Origin: Flavobacterium yafengii
GTDB taxonomy: Bacteria; Bacteroidota; Bacteroidia; Flavobacteriales; Flavobacteriaceae
NCBI RefSeq assembly: GCF_030010375.1
Contig: NZ_JASCRY010000001.1
Span: 1,240,001 to 1,304,000 of the forward strand
DNA: 64,000 nt
Direction of reading: 5' to 3'
Below the pieces are notes generated by a model. It made no database searches. It had not been told where the DNA came from and saw only the letters and a list, made by a program, of their open reading frames with translations. The position numbers were made by a program, and so were the translations under genes. Below, piece by piece: positions 10,440 to 18,748 of the stretch (its first letter is position 1; every line of letters begins with the position of its first letter).

Positions 10440-10480
10440 TTTGCGACAAATAGTATAGCCTTTCAATGCTCTTTTCTTGG

Positions 10481-10560
10481 GCGTTTTATCGTGCTATACG
10501 CTATATCTTTACTTGCTTAAAGGAAGCAAGTAAAGGATGCCGCTTTTATCACGAACGCAA
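10481..10560. repeat. Structured intergenic element with a 12-bp stem
   Basis: CTTTACTTGCTT (10507-10518) pairs perfectly with AAGCAAGTAAAG (10524-10535). The hairpin is flanked by CGTG (10490-10493) and CACG (10550-10553), with the surrounding words GCTATACGCTATAT and GGATGCCGCTTTTATC. It looks like a member of a recurring flavobacterial intergenic element rather than a plain terminator, because no T run follows the stem. Confidence 0.5.
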
Positions 10561-10595
10561 AATAGTGTAAACAAGAATATTTTATAACAAAATAC

Positions 10596-10603
10596 TATCT
10601 TTG
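10596..10603 (+). promoter_or_regulatory. Promoter -7 element of the CBS-type gene
   Basis: TATCTTTG followed by CA is a textbook TAnnTTTG -7 element, 43 bp before the start codon. A convincing -33 TTG is not visible. Confidence 0.55.
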
Positions 10604-10646
10604 CACTAGTATTTACAACAAATCACAATCTTAAATTCATAATAAA

Positions 10647-12008
10647 ATGCGCTACGCAGAAAATATATTAGGCACAATAGGCAATACACCATTAGTAAAA
10701 CTGAATAAAGTAGTTGCCGGTATTGACGCTTTGGTGTTGGCCAAAGTAGAAACTTTCAATCCGGGCAATTCCGTAAAAGATAGAATGGCCGTAAAAATGA
10801 TTGAAGATGCCGAAGCTGACGGAAGATTAAAACCGGGAGGAACAATTATTGAAGGAACTTCAGGGAATACAGGAATGGGATTGGCATTAGTTGCCATTAT
10901 AAAAGGATACAAGCTGATTTGTGTGATTTCAGATAAACAGTCCAAAGAAAAGATGGACATCCTTCGTGCAGTAGGCGCTAAAGTGGTAGTTTGTCCGACT
11001 GATGTCGAGCCTACTGATCCACGTTCGTATTATTCAGTTTCCAAAAGATTAGCGGAGGAAACACCTAATTCCTGGTATGTGAATCAATATGATAATCCTT
11101 CAAATGCGATTGCACATTACGAGCAAACGGGGCCAGAAATTTGGGAGCAAACGGGAGGTAAAATTGCACATTTTGTTTCTGGTGTTGGGACTGGAGGAAC
11201 AATTTCAGGAGTTGGGAAATATTTGAAAGAGAAAAATCCAAATATCAAAATCTGGGGAATTGATACCTATGGTTCTGTATTTAAAAAATACCACGAAACA
11301 GGTATTTTCGATGAAAATGAAATCTATTCCTATATCACAGAAGGAATCGGTGAGGACATATTGCCAAAAAATGTTGATTTCTCTTTAATAGACGGATTCA
11401 CAAAAGTAACTGATAAAGACGCCGCCGTTTATACTCGTAAAATAGCACTTGAAGAAGGGATATTTGTTGGGAATTCAGCAGGTGCAGCCGTAAAAGGATT
11501 GTTGCAGCTCAAAGAGCATTTTAAACCGGAAGATGTTGTTGTGGTATTATTTCACGATTCCGGAAGTCGTTATGTAGGTAAAATGTACAATGACGATTGG
11601 ATGCGCGAACGCGGTTTTCTGGACGAAGAAATTACAAAAGCTGAAGACGTTATCAAAGACCATATCGATAAACCATTGATTGTAGTTCGTACGGAAGAAT
11701 TAGTTTCACACGCTATCGAAAGAATGCGTAAATACAAAATTTCTCAAATTCCGGTGATTGACGTCACAGGTTTTGTAGGTTCCGTCGATGAAAGTGATTT
11801 GTTTCAAAGTTATGTTGCCGATAAAAATGTTGCTGACAAGCCAATCAAAGAAGTTATGGGGAAACCATTTCCAATAGTGAAATTTGGAACTTCAATAGAA
11901 GAAGTCTCTCGATTATTTACTAAAGAAAATGAAGCCGTTTTGATTGAATTAGAAAATGGAAGTCACCATATTATTACCAAATATGACATTATTGGATCAA
12001 TTAAATAA
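10647..12008 (+). CDS. Cystathionine beta-synthase-type PLP enzyme with C-terminal CBS domains
   Basis: A 453-residue fold-type II PLP enzyme. Residues 1 to about 320 are the cysteine synthase/cystathionine beta-synthase catalytic domain. It has the PLP lysine in NSVKDR (Lys44), the substrate-binding GTSGNTG loop near residue 72, and the phosphate-binding GTGGTISGVG loop near 180. Residues about 335-453 are a CBS-domain pair, the same architecture as eukaryotic cystathionine beta-synthase, including the DSGSRY...DDWM linker seen in that group. It condenses serine (or O-acetylserine) with homocysteine or sulfide in cysteine metabolism. The heme-binding N-terminal extension of the human enzyme is absent. 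Whether it acts as a true CBS or a cysteine synthase cannot be decided from sequence alone. It stands alone as a single transcription unit. Confidence 0.88.
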   Translation: MRYAENILGTIGNTPLVKLNKVVAGIDALVLAKVETFNPGNSVKDRMAVKMIEDAEADGRLKPGGTIIEGTSGNTGMGLALVAIIKGYKLICVISDKQSKEKMDILRAVGAKVVVCPTDVEPTDPRSYYSVSKRLAEETPNSWYVNQYDNPSNAIAHYEQTGPEIWEQTGGKIAHFVSGVGTGGTISGVGKYLKEKNPNIKIWGIDTYGSVFKKYHETGIFDENEIYSYITEGIGEDILPKNVDFSLIDGFTKVTDKDAAVYTRKIALEEGIFVGNSAGAAVKGLLQLKEHFKPEDVVVVLFHDSGSRYVGKMYNDDWMRERGFLDEEITKAEDVIKDHIDKPLIVVRTEELVSHAIERMRKYKISQIPVIDVTGFVGSVDESDLFQSYVADKNVADKPIKEVMGKPFPIVKFGTSIEEVSRLFTKENEAVLIELENGSHHIITKYDIIGSIK

Positions 12009-12049
12009 GATTTTATAATTCAAGGTATTAAAATTTTTATAGCCATGAA

Positions 12050-12076
12050 TTTGACGCATTTATTTCGTTAAATTTG
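12050..12076 (+). promoter_or_regulatory. Likely promoter of the DnaQ-like exonuclease gene
   Basis: TTTG at 12050-12053 is followed after 15 bp by TAAATTTG (12069-12076), the Bacteroidota -33/-7 pair, with spacing slightly shorter than usual. The start codon is 31 bp further on. Confidence 0.55.
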
Positions 12077-12107
12077 TGGCTTTTCAGATTTATAACAAAC
12101 ATATAAT

Positions 12108-12590
12108 ATGACTTTTACTGCCATAGATTTTGAAACCGCAACTGCATACCATCCGTGTTCTGTGGGAATTGTTACCGTAGAAAACGGAATTATTGTAGAT
12201 GAGTTTATTAGTTTAATTAAGCCTCCAAATAATCTATATTCTCCCTTTACCATTCAAGTGCATGGGATATATCCACGAGATACGGTGCATGCAAAATCAT
12301 TCGCGCAAGTGTATCCTGAAATTCAAAAACGTCTGCAAAATAGAGTGGTCGTAGCTCATAATGAGAGTTTTGACAGAAATGTCCTGGCCAAATCAATGGC
12401 GCTTTATGGTTTTGATTATGCCAATTTGAATATTGCTTCGCGTTGGGAATGCACCGTAAAAATCTACAAAGCCAAAGGATTGAAACCAACTAAATTAAGT
12501 GATTGTTGTCGAGAAATGAATATAGCTTTAAATCATCACGAAGCGTTATCAGATGCTCGGGCTTGTGCCAAATTGTACATTTTGAGATAA
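12108..12590 (+). CDS. DnaQ-like DEDDh 3'-5' exonuclease
   Basis: A compact 160-residue protein that is essentially one RNase T/DNA polymerase III epsilon exonuclease domain. The metal-binding acidic residues are Asp7 and Glu9 in AIDFETAT. The second motif is VVAHNESFDRNVL, and the third motif has the DEDDh histidine and aspartate in HHEALSDARACAKL. Small stand-alone proteins of this type trim single-stranded DNA or RNA ends. It is too short to carry a helicase or UvrC-like partner domain. It has its own promoter and converges with the PNGase-like gene. The cellular substrate is unknown. Confidence 0.85.
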   Translation: MTFTAIDFETATAYHPCSVGIVTVENGIIVDEFISLIKPPNNLYSPFTIQVHGIYPRDTVHAKSFAQVYPEIQKRLQNRVVVAHNESFDRNVLAKSMALYGFDYANLNIASRWECTVKIYKAKGLKPTKLSDCCREMNIALNHHEALSDARACAKLYILR

Positions 12591-12595
12591 CTTAC

Positions 12596-12625
12596 CGGTT
12601 TTTTTATATTGGCAAAAAAAAACCG
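12596..12625. terminator. Bidirectional terminator between convergent genes
   Basis: CGGTTTTTTT (12596-12605) pairs with AAAAAAACCG (12616-12625). The T and A tracts lie inside the stem, so it can stop transcription from either side. Confidence 0.65.
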
Positions 12626-12636
12626 AATTCTATTTT

Positions 12637-14310
12637 TTAGTCTCCTATCAAACAACCTGAAACATTCCAAGAGCTAAAGCTTGATCCCTCTGGTTTGCCT
12701 TGAGGGATTTTAATTTGTATCGTATGTTTTCCAGGTGAAAGATTTCCTAAATCAATATAAATGGGATTAGTTACTGTTCCTGGACACCAGTTGGAACGAC
12801 TTAAATCGGAAGAGGACAATCCGTCGCTGAAATTTCCAGATGCGGGATTACTCAATCGATAGGAACCACAATCCGTTCGCCATGGCGTAAACGCAAAAAC
12901 TTCTTTTTCATCAACGAGTATTGTGTTTTTTTTGGGTACAAATTCATCTCCATTTTCCCAGCCGCCGTGACCAGTGGTAATGTAACGTAACTTGAAATTC
13001 TTGAAGCCTTCGGGAACATCAAAAGTCACTTCCAATCCTTTCTCGGTGTTGAACATGGTTGCATACTGTTGACCGGCCATTTCCATGACATTATTAGTGT
13101 TAAAAAGAGGTAATAACCATGTGTTTTTTGGTTTGTTTTCTTCTTCTGGATGTATAGAAATATTTAGGCTAGCTTTGTGTCCGCCGTTGTCGTAGTTCCC
13201 AATATTCATCCCAATCCAAACTTCTTTATTGCTCAAGGCAGGAAGCATTTCTGAAATATCCTGACGGTAATAAACACTGTCTTGCCACACTTTATTCTTC
13301 AATTGAAGCGTATTGAATTGCTTTACGCCAAAAGGAGTAAAAAAGCGCATCAATTCTAAAAGTGGGGCGTAATTTTCTGTTCGAATCACACCTTGATATT
13401 TTTCACCATTTCCATTTTCGTATATAGGCAATGCTTTTGCTCCATTTTTCAAGCCATCAAGAAACGAAATGTTTTTGTCAGTAGGAATTAAAAATACGGA
13501 ACCAGTTCTGTCATAAACGTCACCATTTGATTGCTCTGTTACATCGACAAAAATTCGGTTTCCTTTTTTTATTTCTGGGACTTTTACTTTTTTGATAATT
13601 ATAGTTCCATTGGCAAACCGCAAGATGCTGTCATTTGATTGGGATGTATTCGAAAAGTTGATGATTTCTTTGTCAAAAACAGCAATATTGATAAATCGAC
13701 TTTTCCAGATTAAATCCTTATACGTTAATAAATCCACTTTTCTCTGTGGAGCTTCACTTTTTCTTATTATTGGGAATTCTTTTAGGACTTCAATTTTTGA
13801 GGCAGCGGTAATATAATTCCCATTTCTAACCATTTCGAGCACTAAACCTAGATCTTGTCCTAAGATTGTTGGTGCACCTTTTACTTTTATATCATTGGTA
13901 AACCATAATTCAATGGTATTTGAGTTGATTACTGTTTTTGCTTTTTTGCAGGTATAACCTAAAATAGTTTTGGTTTCGTTGGTAATTTCAAAATTTTGTT
14001 TTGCTAATGAAAGACTATCTGTTGTGAAAATAACTTTGTTCTCATTTAGATTTGCAAACTGGTCATATGTATTGGTATCTCTATAGATATTGTAGTATTC
14101 GAAAGGGAAAGAGGCTTTTTTATTAAATATGGATTCAGAAGTGATTTGTGTTTTTAACTCATTGGTAAAAACTAAAATTGGATCTTGGTTTTCAATGAGG
14201 GTGCCGTTTGAACTTTTGGTATAAGTTATTTTTATTGATTTAATATTTTTTTGAGCTAGAGCTGAAAAGACAGAACAAAAAACAAAGAATAAAATGAAGT
14301 GGTTTTTCAT
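12637..14310 (-). CDS. Exported GLPGLI-like / PNGase F-like two-part protein
   Basis: A 557-residue protein with a signal peptide (1 to about 19, ending SALAQ). Residues about 22-185 resemble the GLPGLI family (ILGYTCKKAKTVI followed by a short strand with LWFTNDI). Residues about 240-557 resemble the two jelly-roll domains of peptide-N-glycosidase F. VYDRTGSVFLIP near residue 265 aligns with the PNGase F segment carrying catalytic Asp60. LMRFFTPFGV follows it, then TGHGGWENGDEF near 445, where the Glu is a candidate for Glu206, and SRSNWCPG near 505. The Glu118 equivalent is not obvious. PNGase F releases N-glycans from glycoproteins, so a secreted deglycosidase is a reasonable inference, but activity is not assured. 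It is monocistronic with its own promoter. Confidence 0.72.
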   Translation of the reverse strand: MKNHFILFFVFCSVFSALAQKNIKSIKITYTKSSNGTLIENQDPILVFTNELKTQITSESIFNKKASFPFEYYNIYRDTNTYDQFANLNENKVIFTTDSLSLAKQNFEITNETKTILGYTCKKAKTVINSNTIELWFTNDIKVKGAPTILGQDLGLVLEMVRNGNYITAASKIEVLKEFPIIRKSEAPQRKVDLLTYKDLIWKSRFINIAVFDKEIINFSNTSQSNDSILRFANGTIIIKKVKVPEIKKGNRIFVDVTEQSNGDVYDRTGSVFLIPTDKNISFLDGLKNGAKALPIYENGNGEKYQGVIRTENYAPLLELMRFFTPFGVKQFNTLQLKNKVWQDSVYYRQDISEMLPALSNKEVWIGMNIGNYDNGGHKASLNISIHPEEENKPKNTWLLPLFNTNNVMEMAGQQYATMFNTEKGLEVTFDVPEGFKNFKLRYITTGHGGWENGDEFVPKKNTILVDEKEVFAFTPWRTDCGSYRLSNPASGNFSDGLSSSDLSRSNWCPGTVTNPIYIDLGNLSPGKHTIQIKIPQGKPEGSSFSSWNVSGCLIGD

Positions 14311-14329
14311 GGTAATAGAGTTAGGAGCG

Positions 14330-14337
14330 CAAATATA
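14330..14337 (-). promoter_or_regulatory. Promoter -7 element of the PNGase F-like gene
   Basis: On the minus strand this reads TATATTTG, matching TAnnTTTG, 20 bp upstream of the start codon. The predicted leader is very short. No clear -33 TTG is present. Confidence 0.5.
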
Positions 14338-14472
14338 AAAAATTAGGGTAAGATTTTTAGCTGATGTTTCTTTATATTGGAAATGAATAAGTTTTTTTTA
14401 TCATAGCATTTTGATGTATTTATTTGTAATAATTTTCGTTACTTTAGTGTCTGATTCTTTAAATTTAAACAA

Positions 14473-15747
14473 ATGAAAGAAGATTTTCTGCATTACCTCT
14501 GGAAGTTTAAGAAGTTTGACACTTTGAATTTAAAAACGGTCAACAACGAGGAAATTACAATTGTCAATGTAGGTCAATATCTAGAATTGGCAGGTCCTGA
14601 TTTTTTTAATGCTCAGATAGTTATTGGTCCTCAAAAATGGGCTGGCAACGTTGAAATTCACCTTAAATCTTCGGATTGGTACGTGCATCATCACGAAAAA
14701 GATACGGGTTATGAAAACGTAATTTTGCATGTGGTTTGGGAGCATGATATGGCAGTTTTTAGAAGCGATAATTCTGAAATTCCTGTTTTAGAATTAAAAA
14801 AATACGTTGAAAAAATAACTGTGGAAAACTACCAGTCTTTGATGACTCCAAAATCATGGATTTTTTGCGAAAAGCAGCTAAAAGAAGTTGACGTATTTAC
14901 ATTGCGAAATTGGCAAGAGCGTTTATTTTTTGAACGGTTAGAAAGAAAATCGCAACCCATATTTGATTTATTGGAACAAACCAATCAAGATTGGGAAGGA
15001 GTTTTATTTTGTTTGTTAGCTAAGAATTTTGGTTTAAATACAAACGGTGAAATCTTTTATAAAATGGCGCAATCTATTCCTTTTTCGATAATTAGAAAGG
15101 AAAGTTTTGAAGTCGAAAATATGGAAGCTTTAATTTTTGGTACTGCCAGATTATTGGATTCCGAAAAAGAAGACAACTATTTTAAGGATTTAAAATTCAG
15201 ATATTTCTACTTGTTGCATAAGTATCAAATAGAGAAAGTTTGTATAGAACCGATGCAGTTTTTTAAGCACCGACCTGATAATTTCCCGACGATACGTCTC
15301 TCGCAATTAGCTAATTTATACCACAGTCAGCAGAATTTATTTTCGAAAATAAGTAGCTTGAATTCATTAAAAAGCACTTACGAATTGTTTAAGATTACGG
15401 CCTCTGAATATTGGAAAAACCATTATCAGTTTGATAAAGAAAGTCCGAATAAAAATAAGGGACTTTCAAAATCTTTCATTGATTTAATTGTAATAAACAC
15501 TATAATTCCAATTCAATTTGCTTTTGCAAAAAGTCAGGGAAAAGAAATTTCTGAGGATTTAATACTACTTTTAAATGAAGTTGTTGCGGAGAAAAATACC
15601 ATTATAGAAAAATTCACTTCTTTTGGAATACAGCCAAAAAGTGCTTTTGAAACACAATCTTTGTTGCAGCTCAAGAGTGAGTATTGTAATAAAAGTAAGT
15701 GTTTAGAATGTGCTATAGGTGCAGAATTATTGAAAAATAATAATTAG
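14473..15747 (+). CDS. DUF2851 family protein
   Basis: A 424-residue cytoplasmic protein with no signal peptide or membrane segment. The N-terminus (FLHYLWKFKKFD, then GPDFFNAQIVIG and GNVEIHLKSSDWYVHHH) is the recognisable core of the Bacteroidota DUF2851 family. The HLKSSDW...HHHEKD stretch has a nuclease-like pattern of acidic and basic residues, but I cannot assign a catalytic site. The C-terminal end contains Cys residues (YCNKSKCLECAIG) that could bind metal. A PspC-domain gene lies 62 bp downstream, the usual neighbour in flavobacteria, so the two may be co-transcribed. The function is not established. Confidence 0.88.
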   Translation: MKEDFLHYLWKFKKFDTLNLKTVNNEEITIVNVGQYLELAGPDFFNAQIVIGPQKWAGNVEIHLKSSDWYVHHHEKDTGYENVILHVVWEHDMAVFRSDNSEIPVLELKKYVEKITVENYQSLMTPKSWIFCEKQLKEVDVFTLRNWQERLFFERLERKSQPIFDLLEQTNQDWEGVLFCLLAKNFGLNTNGEIFYKMAQSIPFSIIRKESFEVENMEALIFGTARLLDSEKEDNYFKDLKFRYFYLLHKYQIEKVCIEPMQFFKHRPDNFPTIRLSQLANLYHSQQNLFSKISSLNSLKSTYELFKITASEYWKNHYQFDKESPNKNKGLSKSFIDLIVINTIIPIQFAFAKSQGKEISEDLILLLNEVVAEKNTIIEKFTSFGIQPKSAFETQSLLQLKSEYCNKSKCLECAIGAELLKNNN

Positions 15748-15809
15748 TAATTAGAAAATGAGTCAATAGGATAATTTTGTAATTTTGTAGATAATTCATA
15801 ATTCATAAA

Positions 15810-16037
15810 ATGTCAGTAGTAATTAAACTTAAATTTTTTTTTGAAAAACACGGTTTCCATGTTTCTTCTCGTTTAGCTGATACTTTAGGAATGCGTGCCA
15901 GTAGTGTACGATTGTTTTTTATCTATTTATCTTTTGTTACTGTAGGATTGTGGTTTGCGGTTTATCTCACATTGGCTTTTTGGATTCGTTTGAAGGATTT
16001 AATTCGGGCCAAACGCACCTCGGTTTTTGATTTGTAA
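15810..16037 (+). CDS. Small PspC-like membrane protein
   Basis: A 75-residue protein consisting of a short amphipathic N-terminus (FFEKHGFHVSSRLADTLGM), one hydrophobic segment (about residues 34-58) and a basic tail (KDLIRAKR). The pattern of VSSRLADTLG followed by a single membrane span is that of PspC-domain proteins, which in other bacteria sense envelope stress with PspA/PspB. No other psp gene is nearby. It follows DUF2851 by 62 bp and probably shares its transcript. The stress-response role is inference from family only. Confidence 0.72.
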   Translation: MSVVIKLKFFFEKHGFHVSSRLADTLGMRASSVRLFFIYLSFVTVGLWFAVYLTLAFWIRLKDLIRAKRTSVFDL

Positions 16038-16052
16038 ATAGCTATAAATGAA

Positions 16053-16094
16053 AAAAGGGATTATAAAGTATTTAAGTACTTTATAATCCCTTTT
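16053..16094. terminator. Strong bidirectional terminator
   Basis: An 18-bp perfect stem (16053-16070 with 16077-16094) with a 6-nt loop, with A and T runs at its base, separates the PspC-like gene from the convergent permease gene. Confidence 0.93.
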
Positions 16095-16111
16095 CTATTT
16101 ATGATGAAATT

Positions 16112-17563
16112 TTATTTATCTGGATTGTTTAGTTTACTATTTTTCTTTCCATAGACAAAATAGATAACAACACCTAATGCCATCCATACTACAAGCCTCG
16201 CCCAGCTTTCATTTGGCAATGAATACATCAAGGCTAAACAGATCAGAATTCCTGCAATTGGTACAAAAGGCACTAAAGGCGTGCGGAAAGATCTTGGTGC
16301 ATCTGGCATTTTTTTACGCATTACCAAAACTCCGATACATACTAAAACGAATGCTAATAATGTCCCAATACTTACCATGTGACCTAAATCACTTACAGGT
16401 ACAAAACCTGCAAAAAGACTCACAAATACCATGAAGAAAATATTTGTTTTCCATGGTGTTCTGAATTTTGCGTGAATATCGCTAAAGAAAGAAGGTAATA
16501 AACCATCTTTACTCATCGTGTAGAAAACACGACTTTGTCCCATTAACATCACAAGCATTACCGAAGTATAACCCGCTAAAATAGCTACGATTAACCCAGT
16601 TTGTAAAAATGTATATCCTGTTCTTGCAAATGCAGTTGCTGCTGGTTTTGCATCTCCTGCAAATTCATTATAAGGAACAAGACCTGTCATTACATGTGCA
16701 AACAATACATATAGAATAGTACAAATAACAAGGGATCCTAAAATACCAATTGGCATCCCTTTTTGTGGATTTTTTGCTTCTTGAGCAGCAGTAGAAACAG
16801 CGTCAAACCCAATGAAAGCAAAGAATACAGTTCCAGCTCCTGCAGCAATTCCTGACCATCCAAACTCTCCAAAAACTCCTGTGTTTTCAGGAATGTAAGG
16901 TGTGTAATTCGCAGTGTCAATAAAGCTCCAGCCTAAAACAATAAACATGATAACCACTATTACTTTTACAACAACTAGAAAGTTGTTTATAGATGCAGAT
17001 TCTTTAGTTCCTCTTATCAATAATAAAGATAGCATTGAAACGATAAAAATAGCAGGAAGATTAATGATTCCGCCTTCTATAATTGTTCCGTCACTTAATT
17101 TTAGTGTTTCCCAGGGAGAACATATCAAATCATGGGGAAGATGTATTCCGTATTTATTTAATAATTCGAGTAAATAACGAGACCAACTCACACCTACCGT
17201 AGCGGCTCCTAATGCGTATTCAAGAACTAAATCCCAACCGATAATCCAAGCCATAAATTCTCCCATAGTTGCATAAGAGTACGTGTAAGCACTACCTGCT
17301 ACGGGTATCATTGATGCGAACTCAGCATAGCAAAGTCCAGCAAAAGCACATCCTACAGCGGCTAAAATAAATGAAAGTGTAACTGCTGGACCGGCATGTT
17401 CTGCGGCAGCAATTCCTGTTAATGAGAATAATCCTGCTCCAATAATTGCTCCAACTCCAAGTGCTACTAATGAACGTGAAGACAAAGTCCTTTTTAATCC
17501 TTTTTCGGATTCTGATGCTTCATTTAGCAGTACCGATAGTGGTTTAGTTTTCCAAATTGACAT
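16112..17563 (-). CDS. APC-family cationic amino acid permease
   Basis: A 483-residue integral membrane protein with about 12 hydrophobic segments. The N-terminal GVGAIIGAGLFSLTG motif in the first membrane helix is the substrate-binding unwound region of APC transporters. The long N-terminal tail (KPLSVLLNEASESEKGLKRTLS) and WDLVLEYALGAATV are typical of the cationic amino acid transporter (CAT) subgroup. It would import amino acids across the inner membrane by proton symport, but which ones cannot be told. The gene is monocistronic. A second, more distant APC permease lies at 62.2 kb. Confidence 0.88.
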   Translation of the reverse strand: MSIWKTKPLSVLLNEASESEKGLKRTLSSRSLVALGVGAIIGAGLFSLTGIAAAEHAGPAVTLSFILAAVGCAFAGLCYAEFASMIPVAGSAYTYSYATMGEFMAWIIGWDLVLEYALGAATVGVSWSRYLLELLNKYGIHLPHDLICSPWETLKLSDGTIIEGGIINLPAIFIVSMLSLLLIRGTKESASINNFLVVVKVIVVIMFIVLGWSFIDTANYTPYIPENTGVFGEFGWSGIAAGAGTVFFAFIGFDAVSTAAQEAKNPQKGMPIGILGSLVICTILYVLFAHVMTGLVPYNEFAGDAKPAATAFARTGYTFLQTGLIVAILAGYTSVMLVMLMGQSRVFYTMSKDGLLPSFFSDIHAKFRTPWKTNIFFMVFVSLFAGFVPVSDLGHMVSIGTLLAFVLVCIGVLVMRKKMPDAPRSFRTPLVPFVPIAGILICLALMYSLPNESWARLVVWMALGVVIYFVYGKKNSKLNNPDK

Positions 17564-17846
17564 GGGTTATATGGTTTTGTTTGTTATTAAGCTCCAAATG
17601 TATAGTTTTTTATAAAAAATAAAAACAATAATTGAATTTTAAGTTATAAAAAAGTAATTTACCTGTCTTTATTTGGGGTTTAGTCTGAGAAAAAACTTTT
17701 TTTTGAATCTAGTTGAACTGAATGTTACTTAGTTTTTTGAAATAAGTTAGGTCTCTTTAGAATATTTTTCCTTAGAAAGTGATAGGTCTTGATTTAATTT
17801 ATAAATTTAGGAATCTTAAATTTACTCTACTAATTCTTAATTATAA

Positions 17847-18731
17847 ATGAATTTTAAAATAGTGCGAACTTTCTTCAATTTTACTCGAGAGCAAAGCACG
17901 GGTATTTTCGTGTTATTCGCAATAATAATTCTTTTACAAATGATTTATTTTTTTGCGGACTTTAGTTTTGAAGCAAAAGAATATCCGGATAAACAGAAAT
18001 GGCTTTCCCTTCAGTCTAAAGTGGACTCCATGAAAACTAATAATTCTAAGGGTTTTCCTAAAATATATCCTTTCAATCCTAATTTTATAACTGACTATAA
18101 AGGGTACAAGTTAGGAATGTCAGTGGCGGAAATTGACCGCTTGTTGGCTTTTAGAAAAGAGAATAAATACGTTAATTCCTCAAAGGAGTTTCAAAACGTG
18201 ACTAAAATTTCGGATTCATTATTGCATGCGATAGCTCCTTATTTTAAATTCCCTGATTGGGTAAATAATAAGAAAGAGTATAAAGAATTTAAAAAATATC
18301 CAAATCCGGCTTTTGCCAAAAAAGGAAAAATTATTTTAATCGATATCAATTTGGCTACCAAAGAAGATTTGATGAAAATTTATGGAATAGGTGAGGCGAT
18401 ATCGCTTCGAATTTTAAAACAAAAAGAAAGTTCAGGAGGGTTTGTTTCCATGGAACAAATGAAAGATGTTTGGGGATTGTCACCTGAAGTTATTGAGAAT
18501 TTAAATACTCATTTTAAAGTTTCGGTACTTCTAAATTTTAAGAAAATAGACATTAATAATGCTTCTTTAAAAGAACTTTCCCAGTTTTATTATTTTAGAT
18601 ATGCTTTGGCAAAAGAAATTGTCACTTATCGAAGCATGAGAGGAAGCATTAACAATATTGAGGATTTAACAAAAATTAAGGGATTTCCTGTTGATAAAGC
18701 AAAAATAATTGGCTTATATTTGGACTTTTAA
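17847..18731 (+). CDS. Membrane-anchored helix-hairpin-helix protein
   Basis: A 294-residue protein with one membrane segment near residues 20-40 (GIFVLFAIIILLQMIYFF). The rest is exported or cytosolic with three helix-hairpin-helix units. One is at about 75-125 (LGMSVAEIDRLLAFR). The second is at about 165-230 (IDINLATKEDLMKIYGIGEA, ComEA-like). The third is at about 232-294 (IDINNASLKELSQF). ComEA-type HhH proteins bind DNA non-specifically, often in DNA uptake, and PilT- or GspK-like names are also used for these proteins in databases. No competence gene is adjacent. An acyl-CoA dehydrogenase gene follows after 17 bp, so the two are likely co-transcribed, although no functional link is obvious. 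Confidence 0.78.
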   Translation: MNFKIVRTFFNFTREQSTGIFVLFAIIILLQMIYFFADFSFEAKEYPDKQKWLSLQSKVDSMKTNNSKGFPKIYPFNPNFITDYKGYKLGMSVAEIDRLLAFRKENKYVNSSKEFQNVTKISDSLLHAIAPYFKFPDWVNNKKEYKEFKKYPNPAFAKKGKIILIDINLATKEDLMKIYGIGEAISLRILKQKESSGGFVSMEQMKDVWGLSPEVIENLNTHFKVSVLLNFKKIDINNASLKELSQFYYFRYALAKEIVTYRSMRGSINNIEDLTKIKGFPVDKAKIIGLYLDF

Positions 18732-18748
18732 AATAAAACACTATTACA

